A DNA stretch of 64,000 nucleotides from Roseburia intestinalis L1-82 (GCF_900537995.1 NZ_LR027880.1:205001-269000); one strand, 5' to 3'. Shown: positions 1 through 11,534, counted from the first letter of the stretch. Translations and numbers: made by a program. Notes: generated by a model not told the origin, from the letters alone.

Positions 1-1069
<1,069 letters not shown>

Positions 1070-1162
1070 AATAGCGAACGATGTTCGCATTGGAAGTTGC
1101 TTTGCAACTTCACAGTTGGTTGACGGTGTTCTGTATGAAGTTTTGAAGGTATCAACTTCAAT

Positions 1163-1236
1163 GGCCTAATGGCTCAGTTGGTTAGAGCGCCGCCCTGTCA
1201 CGGCGGAGGTCGCGGGTTCGAGTCCCGCTTGGGTCG
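1163..1236 (+). tRNA. tRNA-Asp (GTC)
   Basis: A 74-nt cloverleaf with acceptor arms GGCCTAA/TTGGGTC, anticodon stem CCGCC/GGCGG and anticodon GTC, and T-loop GGTTCGAGTCC. First of a seven-gene tRNA cluster directly behind the 23S rRNA. No CCA is encoded. Confidence 0.97.
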
Positions 1237-1244
1237 TTCAATAT

Positions 1245-1317
1245 GGGATCTTAGCTCAGCTGGGAGAGCATCTGCCTTACAAGCAGAGGGTCATAGGTTC
1301 GAGCCCTATAGGTCCCA
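1245..1317 (+). tRNA. tRNA-Val (TAC)
   Basis: A 73-nt cloverleaf: acceptor GGGATCT/AGGTCCC, anticodon loop CTTACAA with anticodon TAC between TCTGC/GCAGA, and T-loop GGTTCGAGCC. It lies 8 nt after tRNA-Asp, so the two are cotranscribed. No CCA is encoded. Confidence 0.97.
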
Positions 1318-1325
1318 TTTGATAC

Positions 1326-1398
1326 GCCGATGTGGCTCAATTGGCAGAGCAGCTGATTTGTAATCAGCAGGTTATCGGTTCGAGTCCGATCATCGGCT
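1326..1398 (+). tRNA. tRNA-Thr (TGT)
   Basis: A 73-nt cloverleaf: acceptor GCCGATG/CATCGGC, anticodon loop TTTGTAA (TGT) between GCTGA/TCAGC, and T-loop GGTTCGAGTCC. Third gene of the tRNA cluster. Confidence 0.97.
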
Positions 1399-1455
1399 TT
1401 TCTCAATTTATTTTGAGAATTAAAATGAGTCAATTTCATATTGAACGTTTTAAAT

Positions 1456-1537
1456 GGGCAGATTCCCGAGTGGCCAAAGGGGACAGACTGTAAATCTGCT
1501 GCAATTTGCTTCGGTGGTTCGAATCCACCTCTGCCCA
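1456..1537 (+). tRNA. tRNA-Tyr (GTA)
   Basis: An 82-nt class II tRNA with a long variable arm, as expected for bacterial tRNA-Tyr. Acceptor GGGCAGA/TCTGCCC, anticodon loop CTGTAAA (GTA), and T-loop GGTTCGAATCC. Fourth gene of the cluster. Confidence 0.97.
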
Positions 1538-1564
1538 TTCTCTTTTTAAGAGATTAATTATTAT

Positions 1565-1638
1565 CGCGGGATGGAGCAGTCTGGAAGCTCGTCGGGCTCA
1601 TAACCCGAAGGTCATAGGTTCAAATCCTATTCCCGCAA
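1565..1638 (+). tRNA. Initiator tRNA-fMet (CAT)
   Basis: A 74-nt cloverleaf with anticodon CAT. Two initiator hallmarks are visible: the unpaired C1:A72 at the top of the acceptor (CGCGGGA against TCCCGCA) and three consecutive G:C pairs next to the anticodon loop (TCGGG/CCCGA). It is therefore the initiator rather than an elongator Met tRNA. Confidence 0.96.
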
Positions 1639-1660
1639 CTCGAATTTTAATATCGTATTT

Positions 1661-1733
<73 letters not shown>

Positions 1734-1747
1734 TTCAAAGAAAATAT

Positions 1748-1820
1748 GGGATATTAGCTCAGTTGGTAGAGCACTTGACTTTTAATCAAGTTGTCCGGGG
1801 TTCGAATCCCCGATGTCTCA
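1748..1820 (+). tRNA. tRNA-Lys (TTT), integration target
   Basis: A 73-nt cloverleaf: acceptor GGGATAT/ATGTCTC, anticodon loop CTTTTAA (TTT) between CTTGA/TCAAG. Its 3' end (T-arm to acceptor) and about 10 nt of trailer are repeated at 3248-3279, marking it as the attachment site of an inserted element. The tRNA itself is intact. Confidence 0.97.
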
Positions 1821-1830
1821 TTAGCTAAAA
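1799..1830 (+). repeat. attL-like direct repeat at tRNA-Lys 3' end
   Basis: A 32-nt segment starting GGTTCGAATCCC and ending CTAAAA, which includes the tRNA-Lys T-arm, acceptor strand and trailer. It matches 3248-3279 at 30 of 32 positions by eye, the differences being C/T and G/A. A tyrosine integrase remnant lies just inside it. This is the expected geometry of a tRNA-targeting integrative element. Confidence 0.8.
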
Positions 1831-1835
1831 GATTG

Positions 1836-1867
1836 GAAGTGTTGAAAAATCAACACTTCTTATTTTT
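1836..1867 (+). terminator. Rho-independent terminator after tRNA-Lys
   Basis: A perfect 10-bp stem GAAGTGTTGA/TCAACACTTC with an AAAA loop, followed by TTATTTTTG. It lies inside the inserted element, so it now ends the tRNA transcript. A second terminator beyond the right-hand repeat (3283-3323) is probably the ancestral one. Confidence 0.85.
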
Positions 1868-1896
1868 GTACATTAAAAAAATTGATTACACTTTGT

Positions 1897-2220
1897 TTAA
1901 TTTAGCAAGTATCTTTGGTTGGCTACAGCTTGAGCTTGATTCAAGTCGATTCCCGTTAAGTAATTCTTTTCTGCGACGGTTGGACTATGTCCTAATAATG
2001 CAGATGCAATTAGAAGATTACCACCTTTTGAATTAACAAGGGAGGTGGAAACATTTCTTCTAAAGGAATGAGGATCTTTAATGATACCTTTTTCGCTTTT
2101 TATACCTAATTTTTGACAAATACCTTGATAAACAAGATAGACAGCTCTATTTGTGATAGGTGAAGTATTTTCCCTATTAGGAAACAGATAGTTGCTATCG
2201 GGATATCGTAATTGATATGT
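1897..2220 (-). pseudogene. Tyrosine recombinase/integrase, C-terminal remnant
   Basis: The reverse-strand frame encodes the C-terminal catalytic end of a phage-type integrase: box II HSFRR (HxxR motif), then LLGHSPTVAEKNYL carrying the LGH motif and the tyrosine nucleophile. The N-terminal domain and the first catalytic arginine are missing; upstream of about 2220 the frame runs into AT-rich sequence with no recognisable integrase residues. It sits next to tRNA-Lys and its duplicated end, so it is probably the integrase that inserted the 1831-3247 element and has since decayed. It is unlikely to be active. Confidence 0.8.
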
Positions 2221-2311
2221 TATATTATAGATGGGGATAAAAATATTATTCCATAAAGTTGAATGATTAAAAAAATATGGTAAAATAGAAATAAAAAAGG
2301 AGGAGTTTGCC

Positions 2312-3052
2312 ATGAATAAAAAATGGACAAAAAGTTTGTTAATGATACTTTTATGCGTTTGCTGTATGTTTATGTTTAAAAGCATAAAAGTAAATGCAGC
2401 AATGACGGATGAGGCAGAAGATTATGAGTTGGAGGAAGTTTATAATGGAACAATAACAAGTCCTTCACCATGGTATACTACACACAGATATTACAAATTT
2501 AGTATTTCTAAAAAGTCACATGTTACTTTAAGTGCAACAGTAGATTCCACTACAAATTATGGGATGTGTATATATAATTCAGATGGAAAAATTGTACTGA
2601 ATGGTAATGATTTGCAATATGAAAGTAATGTAGCGACAGGAAAATTCAAAACTAGTCAGAGCAGGACTTTGCCGAAAGGAATATACTATTTAGATATTAC
2701 AAAAGGTGGTACAGAAATAAGTACAGTATATTCTTTCAAAATCCAAGCAGAAAAACAGATTAAATTATCTAAAGGAACTATTAGCTCTTTAAAAAATAAC
2801 AAAAAGGGTCAAATGACAGTTAAGTGTAAATCAGCAGTAAATGCGATTGGTTATAGAATCCAATATTCTACAAATTACAAATTTAAAAAGGGAGTAAAAA
2901 CTGTATATTCACCAACGACAACTTATACAATAAAAAAATTAGCAAAGGGAAAAAGATATTATGTTAAGGTGTGTCCATATACAGTTTACAATGATGGTAC
3001 ATATGTATTTGGACAGAATTCATATGTAAAGCAAGTATTCATAAAGAAATAG
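2312..3052 (+). CDS. Secreted protein with fibronectin III-like C-terminal domain
   Basis: A 246-residue protein of unknown role. The start follows a strong AAGGAGGAG site about 10 nt upstream. Residues 1-30 form a signal peptide (KK, hydrophobic run, cleavage near VNAA). The middle is a beta-rich region resembling bacterial pre-peptidase-type jelly-roll domains (YYKFSISKKSHVTLSATV). Residues about 160-245 look like a fibronectin III/Ig-like repeat (IGYRIQYSTNYKFKK, then RYYVKVCPYTVY), similar to those at the C-terminus of the GH26 protein at 18167. It is the only intact gene inside the tRNA-Lys element. It is more AT-rich than the ATPase genes, consistent with acquisition. Function is not assigned. 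Confidence 0.8.
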   Translation: MNKKWTKSLLMILLCVCCMFMFKSIKVNAAMTDEAEDYELEEVYNGTITSPSPWYTTHRYYKFSISKKSHVTLSATVDSTTNYGMCIYNSDGKIVLNGNDLQYESNVATGKFKTSQSRTLPKGIYYLDITKGGTEISTVYSFKIQAEKQIKLSKGTISSLKNNKKGQMTVKCKSAVNAIGYRIQYSTNYKFKKGVKTVYSPTTTYTIKKLAKGKRYYVKVCPYTVYNDGTYVFGQNSYVKQVFIKK

Positions 3053-3067
3053 GATGAGATTAAACAA

Positions 3068-3100
3068 GAGGTTGTTAGAACAAATGTGTCTAACAACCTC
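3068..3100 (+). terminator. Hairpin after the secreted protein gene
   Basis: A perfect 12-bp inverted repeat GAGGTTGTTAGA/TCTAACAACCTC with a short loop, 16 nt after the stop codon. The following T-tract is weak (TGAATTCATT), so it may act as a 3' stabilising hairpin as much as a terminator. Confidence 0.6.
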
Positions 3101-3247
3101 TGAATTCATTATATAGAATATGTGATTCCGTCAAGTGTTAGCAAGCAAACTTTCTTTGTGGAAAGCAAGCATTTGACAGAATGATTACACTAAGTAGATG
3201 ATGTGTTGCAAATGCCCTTTCTATCAGTATTTGAACATCGAGACTTA

Positions 3248-3279
3248 GGTTCGAATCCCTGATGTCTCATTAACTAAAA
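3248..3279 (+). repeat. attR-like duplicate of tRNA-Lys 3' end
   Basis: A 32-nt copy of 1799-1830 with two substitutions, not part of a complete tRNA. It ends the inserted segment. The sequence directly after it (terminator at 3283-3323) would be the natural trailer of the tRNA operon before insertion. Confidence 0.8.
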
Positions 3280-3282
3280 TAC

Positions 3283-3323
3283 AGCGAAAAGCCAGTAGAA
3301 CTAAGGCTTTCCGCTATTTTTTT
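3283..3323 (+). terminator. Terminator, probably the original one of the tRNA operon
   Basis: A stem AGCGAAAAGCC/GGCTTTCCGCT with one mismatch, followed by ATTTTTTTG. It lies 4 nt after the right-hand attachment repeat. Confidence 0.8.
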
Positions 3324-3409
3324 GTAATTTTTGAAGTGGTTTAAAAACATTTTGAACATTTACCATACCCTTTATGGATTGCTTCTTGTTCAGTGAATAA
3401 AAAAGGAGG

Positions 3410-3440
3410 AGCCAGTAAAACGGGGGATGTTTTACTGGCT
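3410..3440 (+). terminator. Perfect 12-bp hairpin between the tRNA element and a hypothetical gene
   Basis: The inverted repeat AGCCAGTAAAAC/GTTTTACTGGCT with a short G-rich loop, followed by TTTG. Between 3053 and 3574 I see only this hairpin, those at 3068 and 3283 and the attR-like repeat; there is no gene. It could serve transcripts on either strand. Confidence 0.55.
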
Positions 3441-3574
3441 TTGTTATGAAAAAAAAGAAACTGTTTTATGTGAAAAAGGTTTATTTCCTTTTGACATTAT
3501 TTATAGTAAACGAAGTTCATGATGGAATTGTGGTAAATTTTTGAAAAAAGTGTGAAGTCCTGGTAAAGATTCGG

Positions 3575-3994
3575 TTACAATAACTGCACATGAAACGCTA
3601 TTGTCTGAGGTGGGATGCTTGCGGTCTGTGTGGTTGCATGTGTAATGCGGACGCGCTGGCTGGGGCGGAGGGATGAAAGTGTGATCGGGCGGCCGGATGG
3701 ATCGGAGAAGGTGGAATTTGAGACGACGTAGCGGACCTGGCTGTTGATGTCGTTTGGATTGCCGGTGTACAAAAAGCCATTTGCGGCGTCGATACTTGCA
3801 ATCCTGCCGATCGAGGTTGCAATTTCAATTTGAGGGCGCCGCTTCTGTACCATGATCAGAAATGCATTTGCCTGTGGAGGGATGCTCCGTGTCATTGCAG
3901 AAGAGAAAACGGCATTGACCTCCTCCACGAAAGCATTTGTGATCTGTGAAATATTACCCCGCCGGGAAAGTGTTCCTCTGGTCTCTGTGTTCAT
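3575..3994 (-). CDS. Conserved-looking hypothetical protein
   Basis: A 139-residue protein I do not recognise. The start is supported by GGAGA 8 nt upstream on the reverse strand. No signal peptide or membrane segment is visible. The N-terminal 50 residues are amphipathic and the C-terminal half (GRIASIDAANGFLYTGNP onward) is beta-rich, with alternating hydrophobic residues like a small barrel. It is transcribed divergently from the ATPase operon. G+C is higher than in its flanks, and the codon pattern is that of a real gene. Function is unknown. Confidence 0.65.
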   Translation of the reverse strand: MNTETRGTLSRRGNISQITNAFVEEVNAVFSSAMTRSIPPQANAFLIMVQKRRPQIEIATSIGRIASIDAANGFLYTGNPNDINSQVRYVVSNSTFSDPSGRPITLSSLRPSQRVRITHATTQTASIPPQTIAFHVQLL

Positions 3995-4392
3995 TGAAAG
4001 TCTCCAGTACAGTAAGCTATTTATTTTAGTATATGATGTGATGAATCAATGTGCGAGTATAAATTACGAGTGACAATAGTCGGTTGAGAATCAATAGAGA
4101 AGTTGTTGAGATAAATGATCAGAAAAATCTTTGAGTGATTGGGGAGAGGGATATAGCGGAATGCAGCGCAATATGTAATTTATTAAAGAATCGTAAAAGA
4201 TATTGCATAAGAAATGTAAACTTTTTTAGGTATTTTGGACTATATTTTGGAATCAATTCAAGGTAAAAATAAAATAACTATAAACAAATGAAATATTCAA
4301 TTCCAAAAATATAAAAAAACTCACAAAAAATATAAAAAGAAATTGTATAAAATTACCAAAACAGGAATGGAGAATCTGACTCTGACAAAAAA
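3995..4392. other. AT-rich intergenic region upstream of the ATPase operon
   Basis: About 400 nt with no supported gene. It must contain the promoters for the divergent hypothetical gene and the atp operon, but no near-consensus -35/-10 pair with good spacing stands out. A nine-codon frame beginning ATGGAGAATCTG at 4367 ends at TGA 4394-4396, overlapping the putative TTG start of atpB. Confidence 0.5.
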
Positions 4393-5142
4393 TTGACAAG
4401 TGGAAAAAATTTCAATAAAATACTGCAAAGCGTAGGAAAGAAGGGAAGTGAGAATACGGAGGAATTATCGAAAGCGCTGATGGAAGAACTAAATTGTGAG
4501 ACAGCATTCACGATTCCGGTATTTGGAGGTATTCCGGTTGCCGAATCGGTAGTAGTGACATGGATCATTATGGCAGTTCTTTTGGCAGCGGCATTTTTCT
4601 TAGGAAGAAATCTGCGTGTAGAGAACGCAGGAAAACGTCAGCTGGCAGTGGAAACCGTCGTTGGCGGATTGCATAACTTCTTTTACGATCTGCTTGGAGA
4701 GGAAGGAAAATGTTATATTCCTTATTTAATGACAGTAGGAGTTTACATTGCAATCGCTAATATGATCGGACTGTTTGGACTGAAATCCCCGACAAAGGAT
4801 GTCGGTGTTACCGGTGCGCTTGCATTGATGAGCATTGTACTGATCGAGTATTCGGGAGTACGTGCAAAAGGAATGAAAGGTTTTCTGAAGAGTTTCGCCG
4901 AACCGATTCCAATTATGTTACCAATGAATATATTGGAGATATTTATCCGTCCATTATCATTGTGTATGCGACTTTTTGGTAACATTTTAGGGGCATTCGT
5001 CATTATGGAGCTGATCAAGATCGTGGCACCGCTTTTAGTACCGGTTCCACTCAGTCTTTATTTTGACTTGTTTGATGGATTCATTCAGGCGTATGTATTT
5101 GTATTTTTAACATCCTTATTTATTAAGGAAAGCATCGAGTAA
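4393..5142 (+). CDS. atpB: F-type ATP synthase subunit a
   Basis: The membrane-embedded a subunit (Fo) that forms the proton half-channels against the c-ring. At least five hydrophobic helices are visible. The conserved helix-5 segment RPLSLCMRLFGNILGA carries the essential arginine (the R of MRLFGN), and a C-terminal helix YVFVFLTSLFI follows. Start is uncertain: the longest frame begins at TTG 4393 (249 residues), but ATG 4480 (220 residues, MEELNCETAFTIPVFGG) is closer to family length and lies 17 nt after GGAGG. The conserved part begins at about residue 35. First gene of the operon; no atpI precedes it. Confidence 0.93.
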   Translation: MTSGKNFNKILQSVGKKGSENTEELSKALMEELNCETAFTIPVFGGIPVAESVVVTWIIMAVLLAAAFFLGRNLRVENAGKRQLAVETVVGGLHNFFYDLLGEEGKCYIPYLMTVGVYIAIANMIGLFGLKSPTKDVGVTGALALMSIVLIEYSGVRAKGMKGFLKSFAEPIPIMLPMNILEIFIRPLSLCMRLFGNILGAFVIMELIKIVAPLLVPVPLSLYFDLFDGFIQAYVFVFLTSLFIKESIE

Positions 5143-5174
5143 AAAAAGTAAAAACAAAAAAGGAGAAATTTATC

Positions 5175-5399
5175 ATGACATCATTAATCGCAATTGGAGC
5201 AGGAATCGCAGCATTAACAGGTATTGGAGCAGGTATCGGTATCGGTCTTGCAACATCTAAGGCAACAGACGCTATCGCAAGACAGCCGGAAGCAGACGGA
5301 AAGATTACAAAAGCATTATTACTTGGTTGTGCACTTGCCGAAGGTACTGCAATTTTCGGTATGGTTGTTGCAATTTTAATTATCTTATTCTTAGGTTAA
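5175..5399 (+). CDS. atpE: F-type ATP synthase subunit c
   Basis: A 74-residue hairpin of two helices joined by the polar RQPEA loop (36-40), forming the rotor ring. The ion-binding carboxylate is Glu56 (ALAEGTAIFG). Compared with sodium-binding c subunits such as that of Ilyobacter tartaricus, the helix-1 glutamine is Ile23 and the residue after the Glu is Gly rather than Ser, so the sodium ligands are missing and proton coupling is the better inference. Glycine-rich helix 1 (GAGIGIGLA) is typical. AAGGAG ribosome site upstream; 32 nt after atpB. Confidence 0.96.
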   Translation: MTSLIAIGAGIAALTGIGAGIGIGLATSKATDAIARQPEADGKITKALLLGCALAEGTAIFGMVVAILIILFLG

Positions 5400-5418
5400 G
5401 GAAAGGGTCTGGTAGAGA

Positions 5419-5925
5419 ATGCAATTATTAAGAATAGATTGGAACGTCGTCTTTACCATCATTAACCTGATCGTTCTGTATCTGGGACTTCGTAAGTTTT
5501 TAATTGGTCCTGTCACGAATGTTATGGAGCAGCGTAAGCAGATGATCGAAGGTCAGATCGCAGATGCCAACAAATTAAAGGCAGAAGCGGGAGACTTAAA
5601 GAAACAGTATGAGGGAATGCTTGCACAGGCGCATGAGGAATCTGCAGAACTGCTTGAGAAAACTCGTAAGAGTGCACAGGCAGAGTATGAGAACAGAATC
5701 AATGTGGCGGATGCGGAAGCAGAAAAGATCATCGAGAATGCCCATAAGACCGTGGAACTCGAACGTGACAAAACTGTGCAGGATCTTCAGTCACAGATTG
5801 CAGTTCTTGCAGTGGCAGCAGCAGGAAAAGTACTTGGTGAGGCAAGTACGAACGAGAATAACCGGTTACTGTATCAACAGTTTTTGACAAAAGCAGGTGG
5901 TGTGAATGACGCAGACAGCAAATAA
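5419..5925 (+). CDS. atpF: F-type ATP synthase subunit b
   Basis: A 168-residue peripheral stalk subunit with one N-terminal membrane helix (about residues 8-28, VVFTIINLIVLYLGLRKFLI) followed by a long charged helix predicted to dimerise as a right-handed coiled coil (about 35-150, rich in Ala, Glu, Lys, Gln). It links the Fo a subunit to delta at the top of F1. 19 nt after atpE, and its 3' end overlaps atpH by 20 nt, so translation is coupled. Confidence 0.95.
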   Translation: MQLLRIDWNVVFTIINLIVLYLGLRKFLIGPVTNVMEQRKQMIEGQIADANKLKAEAGDLKKQYEGMLAQAHEESAELLEKTRKSAQAEYENRINVADAEAEKIIENAHKTVELERDKTVQDLQSQIAVLAVAAAGKVLGEASTNENNRLLYQQFLTKAGGVNDADSK

Positions 5926-6409
5926 TTATGCAACGGTTCTCTTAGAACTTGGTGTGACAAGAGAAGCTGTTGATGAGACAAAAGAGATTCTTTCTCTGAC
6001 CCAGGATCTGCCGAAGAGTTTAAAAAGCCCGGTTGTGTCAAAACAGGACAAACATAAGCTGATCGACCGGATTTTTCCGGAATCAATGAAAAATTTTCTG
6101 AAGGTGGTTTGCGATTACGGTGAGGCAGATCTCCTTGAGGAAATTTTTGCCGCATATGATGTAGTGGAAGCGGAGAAAAATGGTATCCTTCAGGCAAAAC
6201 TGGAGTATGTCTTAGAGCCGACAGAGGATGAAGTGGCACAGATGAAGGCATATCTTGCAAAGAAATATCAGAAAGATAAAGTTGCGCTTGCATTGGAAAA
6301 GAAGCCGGAACTGATCGGTGGATTTGTACTGCGGGTAGGAGATATAGAAGAAGATTACAGCATGAAAGGGCGCTTAAATCGGTTAGAGAGAAGATTAGCG
6401 TGGAGGTGA
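5906..6409 (+). CDS. atpH: F-type ATP synthase subunit delta
   Basis: A 167-residue OSCP/delta subunit that clamps the b stalk to the alpha3beta3 head. It has the N-terminal helical bundle ([19 protein letters not shown]) and the C-terminal GGFVLRVGD motif ([20 protein letters not shown]), characteristic of the family (consensus iGGi.i.vGd.v.D.S). Start overlaps atpF; the end is 4 nt before atpA. Confidence 0.94.
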   Translation: MTQTANNYATVLLELGVTREAVDETKEILSLTQDLPKSLKSPVVSKQDKHKLIDRIFPESMKNFLKVVCDYGEADLLEEIFAAYDVVEAEKNGILQAKLEYVLEPTEDEVAQMKAYLAKKYQKDKVALALEKKPELIGGFVLRVGDIEEDYSMKGRLNRLERRLAWR

Positions 6410-6413
6410 TAAC

Positions 6414-7916
6414 GTGGGTTCTATCAGTTCAGAAGAGATTATATCTATCCTGAAAACAGAAATAGAGAACTATGACATGGTAAGCAAAGACCAGGAAGTC
6501 GGAACTGTCATCTGGGTCGGTGATGGTATCGCAACGATTTATGGTATTGAGCATGCGATGTATGGTGAGATCGTTATCTTTGAGAACGGTGTCCGCGGAA
6601 TGGTACAGGATATCAAACGTGATCAGGTAGGCTGTATTATTTTTGGTAAAGACACAGAGATCAAAGAGGGAACGAAAGTAACCAGAACTAAGAAAAAAGC
6701 AGGTATTCCGGTAGGTGATGCTTACCTTGGAAGAATTATCAATGCCCTTGGAGCCCCGATCGATGGAAAAGGTGAGATCAAAGCAGATGATTACCGTGCC
6801 ATCGAGCAGGAAGCACCGGGTATCGTAGACAGACAGTCCGTAAAACAGCCAATGGAGACAGGTATCCTTGCGATCGACTCCATGTTCCCAATCGGACGTG
6901 GACAGCGTGAGCTGATCATCGGTGACCGTCAGACCGGTAAAACATCGATCGCAGTAGATACCATCTTAAACCAGAAAGGCAAAGATGTTGTCTGCATTTA
7001 CGTTGCAATCGGTCAGAAGGCATCTACGGTTGCAAAATTGGTGAATACACTGACAAAGAACGGTGCCATGGATTATTCCATCGTGCTTTCCTCGACAGCG
7101 AGTGAATCTGCATCCTTACAGTACATCGCTCCGTATGCAGGAACAGCACTTGCAGAGTACTTCATGTACAAAGGAAAAGATGTCCTGATCGTATATGATG
7201 ATCTCTCCAAACATGCAGTGGCATACCGTGCACTGTCATTACTTTTAGAGCGTTCACCGGGACGAGAGGCATATCCGGGAGACGTATTCTATTTACATTC
7301 AAGATTATTAGAGCGTTCCAGTAAGTTAAACGACGAGTTAGGCGGAGGTTCCATTACCGCACTGCCGATCATCGAGACACAGGCAGGCGATGTTTCCGCT
7401 TATATTCCTACGAACGTTATTTCCATTACAGATGGTCAGATTTTCTTAGAGAGTGATCTGTTCAACTCCGGTATGAGACCGGCGGTCAACGTAGGTCTTT
7501 CCGTATCCCGTGTAGGTGGTGCGGCACAGACAAAGGCAATGAAAAAAGCATCCGGTACGATCCGTATCGATCTGGCGCAGTACCGTGAGATGGAAGTGTT
7601 TACACAGTTCAGCTCCGATCTGGATGATATGACGAAAGAGCAGTTACAGTATGGTAAAGGACTGATGGAGCTCTTAAAACAGCCGCTCTGCCATCCGATG
7701 AGCCTCGCAGATCAGGTAATTACACTGGTTGCAGCAAACAAACGTCTGCTTTTGGATGTGGATATCAAACAGATGAAAGAGTTCCAGGGAAGATTACTGG
7801 ATTTCTTTAAAATCGAGCATAAAGATGTCGTTGATGCCATCAACGAGAAAAAAGTGCTGGATGATGGGATTACAGAAAAGATCGTAGAGGCAGTCAAAGA
7901 ATTTAAGAGCAGGTGA
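6414..7916 (+). CDS. atpA: F-type ATP synthase subunit alpha
   Basis: A 500-residue non-catalytic nucleotide-binding subunit of F1. It has an N-terminal beta-barrel, the P-loop GDRQTGKT at residues 170-177, and the central motif [17 protein letters not shown] that characterises alpha subunits. Full family length. The start is GTG 6414, supported by GGAGGTGAT about 6 nt upstream. Gamma begins 6 nt after its stop. Confidence 0.97.
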   Translation: MGSISSEEIISILKTEIENYDMVSKDQEVGTVIWVGDGIATIYGIEHAMYGEIVIFENGVRGMVQDIKRDQVGCIIFGKDTEIKEGTKVTRTKKKAGIPVGDAYLGRIINALGAPIDGKGEIKADDYRAIEQEAPGIVDRQSVKQPMETGILAIDSMFPIGRGQRELIIGDRQTGKTSIAVDTILNQKGKDVVCIYVAIGQKASTVAKLVNTLTKNGAMDYSIVLSSTASESASLQYIAPYAGTALAEYFMYKGKDVLIVYDDLSKHAVAYRALSLLLERSPGREAYPGDVFYLHSRLLERSSKLNDELGGGSITALPIIETQAGDVSAYIPTNVISITDGQIFLESDLFNSGMRPAVNVGLSVSRVGGAAQTKAMKKASGTIRIDLAQYREMEVFTQFSSDLDDMTKEQLQYGKGLMELLKQPLCHPMSLADQVITLVAANKRLLLDVDIKQMKEFQGRLLDFFKIEHKDVVDAINEKKVLDDGITEKIVEAVKEFKSR

Positions 7917-7922
7917 TAGAGC

Positions 7923-10243
<2,321 letters not shown>

Positions 10244-10254
10244 GAGGGAGGAAC

Positions 10255-10674
10255 ATGAATACATTTAGCTTAAAAGTAATTGCCTGTGATAAGGTATTTT
10301 ACGATGGAAGATGTGCACAGGTAGTCCTGCCGCTCCATGATGGTTTAAAGGCGATCCAGGCGCACCATGAAAATATGGTGTTTGCCGTGGAGGTCGGAGA
10401 GATCCGTATCTTAGAGGAAAACGGAAACACGATCTACGGTGTTACGGGAACCGGGTTTGCGCAGATCATCAACAACCGTGCAACAGTCATTGTAGACACC
10501 TGTGAATCACCGGAGGAGATCGATGTAAGACGTGCGCAGGAAGCAAAAGAGCGTGCGGAAGAACAGCTCCGCCAGAAACAGAGCATTGAAGAGTATCATC
10601 GCTCCAAAGCCTCATTAGCGCGTGCTATGGCACGTCTTAAGGTGGGAAGCAAGGATCAGCCGATCGGTTATTAA
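10255..10674 (+). CDS. atpC: F-type ATP synthase subunit epsilon
   Basis: The 139-residue epsilon subunit, made of an N-terminal beta-sandwich (residues about 1-85, FSLKVIACDKVFYDGRCAQ, then GVTGTGFAQI) and a C-terminal helical hairpin (RRAQEAKERAEEQLRQKQ) that can inhibit ATP hydrolysis. RBS GGAGGGAGG. Last gene of the operon. Its stop overlaps, on the opposite strand, the stop of a short araC-like tail (see 10671-10706). No clear terminator follows. Confidence 0.95.
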   Translation: MNTFSLKVIACDKVFYDGRCAQVVLPLHDGLKAIQAHHENMVFAVEVGEIRILEENGNTIYGVTGTGFAQIINNRATVIVDTCESPEEIDVRRAQEAKERAEEQLRQKQSIEEYHRSKASLARAMARLKVGSKDQPIGY

Positions 10675-10706
10675 TGACGGGCATCTGAAGGCAGACAGCC
10701 GGTTGG
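10671..10706 (-). repeat. Duplicated tail of an araC-type gene
   Basis: Reading on the reverse strand, this segment encodes GCLPSDARH and a stop, closely matching the GCLPSKVRHQ end of the araC gene that starts immediately next to it. The two copies share GGCAGACAGCCG and most surrounding bases. It looks like a short tandem duplication or the relic of a second, deleted regulator. Confidence 0.55.
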
Positions 10707-11534
10707 TTACTGATGGCGGACTTTCGAGGGCAGACAGCCGTATACTTCTTTGAACATACGGTTGAATACCTTATAGTTGATAAAACCGTGGCGTTCCATG
10801 ATCTGTGTAATGCTGTCGCCGGTCTGCATGAGGTCAGAATAAATATGGGAAAGCCGTACCATGTTGACGTATTCTAAGAAGGTGAATCCCATGTTTTTCT
10901 TAAAGAAACGGCAGAAGTATTCCGGATTGAGTGCAAAACGGTCTGAGATATCCGAGAGGGAGAGCGGTTCCATATAATGCCTTTCCACATAAGTTATGAT
11001 ATCTTTCAGCCTTGTGAGCGTTTTGGTATCCTGCGAGACGGTACTCTGTGACTGTGGCAGGACGTAAGAAGTATAAAGTATATAAAGAAAATGATGAAGG
11101 TGGCTGCCAAATAAAAACTGGTAGCCATTTTTTTCATTTTTATATAAGTAACCCATGGTCAGTAAGTGATCCCGCATTTCGCAGAATACGGGGTCATTTT
11201 TATATTTTTCCGCAGAAAAGTATTCCTGAAAACGGATGGAGGCAAAACCGGGAAGCATCTGGTTAAAGAAGTCAAACGGGATCTGCAGCAGGTAGGTTTC
11301 CGTTCTGCCGATCGTGCGGGTGTAATGGATGTCACCGGAATTCACCAGAAAGATATCGCCTGTGTGCAGCAGGAAGGATTCCTCGCGGCAGATGACATGC
11401 ATGGAACCGGAGGAGATGTATAAAATCTCAACGTGTGCGTGCCAGTGGCTGGGCACGAGCTGGTTGTCGGACTGGTAGATGTCGAAGTAGACGGGGAGTT
11501 TGGGTTTGGAGGTGATGATTTCGTGGGTGGTCAT
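10707..11534 (-). CDS. AraC-family transcriptional regulator with cupin sensor domain
   Basis: A 275-residue regulator. Residues about 10-110 form an AraC-type cupin (PSHWHAHVEILYISSG, then FLVNSGDIHY), normally the sugar-sensing domain. Residues about 175-272 hold two helix-turn-helix motifs, including LSLSDISDRFALNPEYFCRF and a final MERHGFINYKVFNRMFKEVYG. The start MTTHEIITSK is chosen because the cupin begins just after it; the 71 residues that an upstream extension would add are encoded by the long inverted repeat and are Arg/Ser-rich. Divergent from the GH3 glucosidase operon, so regulation of those genes is plausible but not shown. Confidence 0.88.
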   Translation of the reverse strand: MTTHEIITSKPKLPVYFDIYQSDNQLVPSHWHAHVEILYISSGSMHVICREESFLLHTGDIFLVNSGDIHYTRTIGRTETYLLQIPFDFFNQMLPGFASIRFQEYFSAEKYKNDPVFCEMRDHLLTMGYLYKNEKNGYQFLFGSHLHHFLYILYTSYVLPQSQSTVSQDTKTLTRLKDIITYVERHYMEPLSLSDISDRFALNPEYFCRFFKKNMGFTFLEYVNMVRLSHIYSDLMQTGDSITQIMERHGFINYKVFNRMFKEVYGCLPSKVRHQ

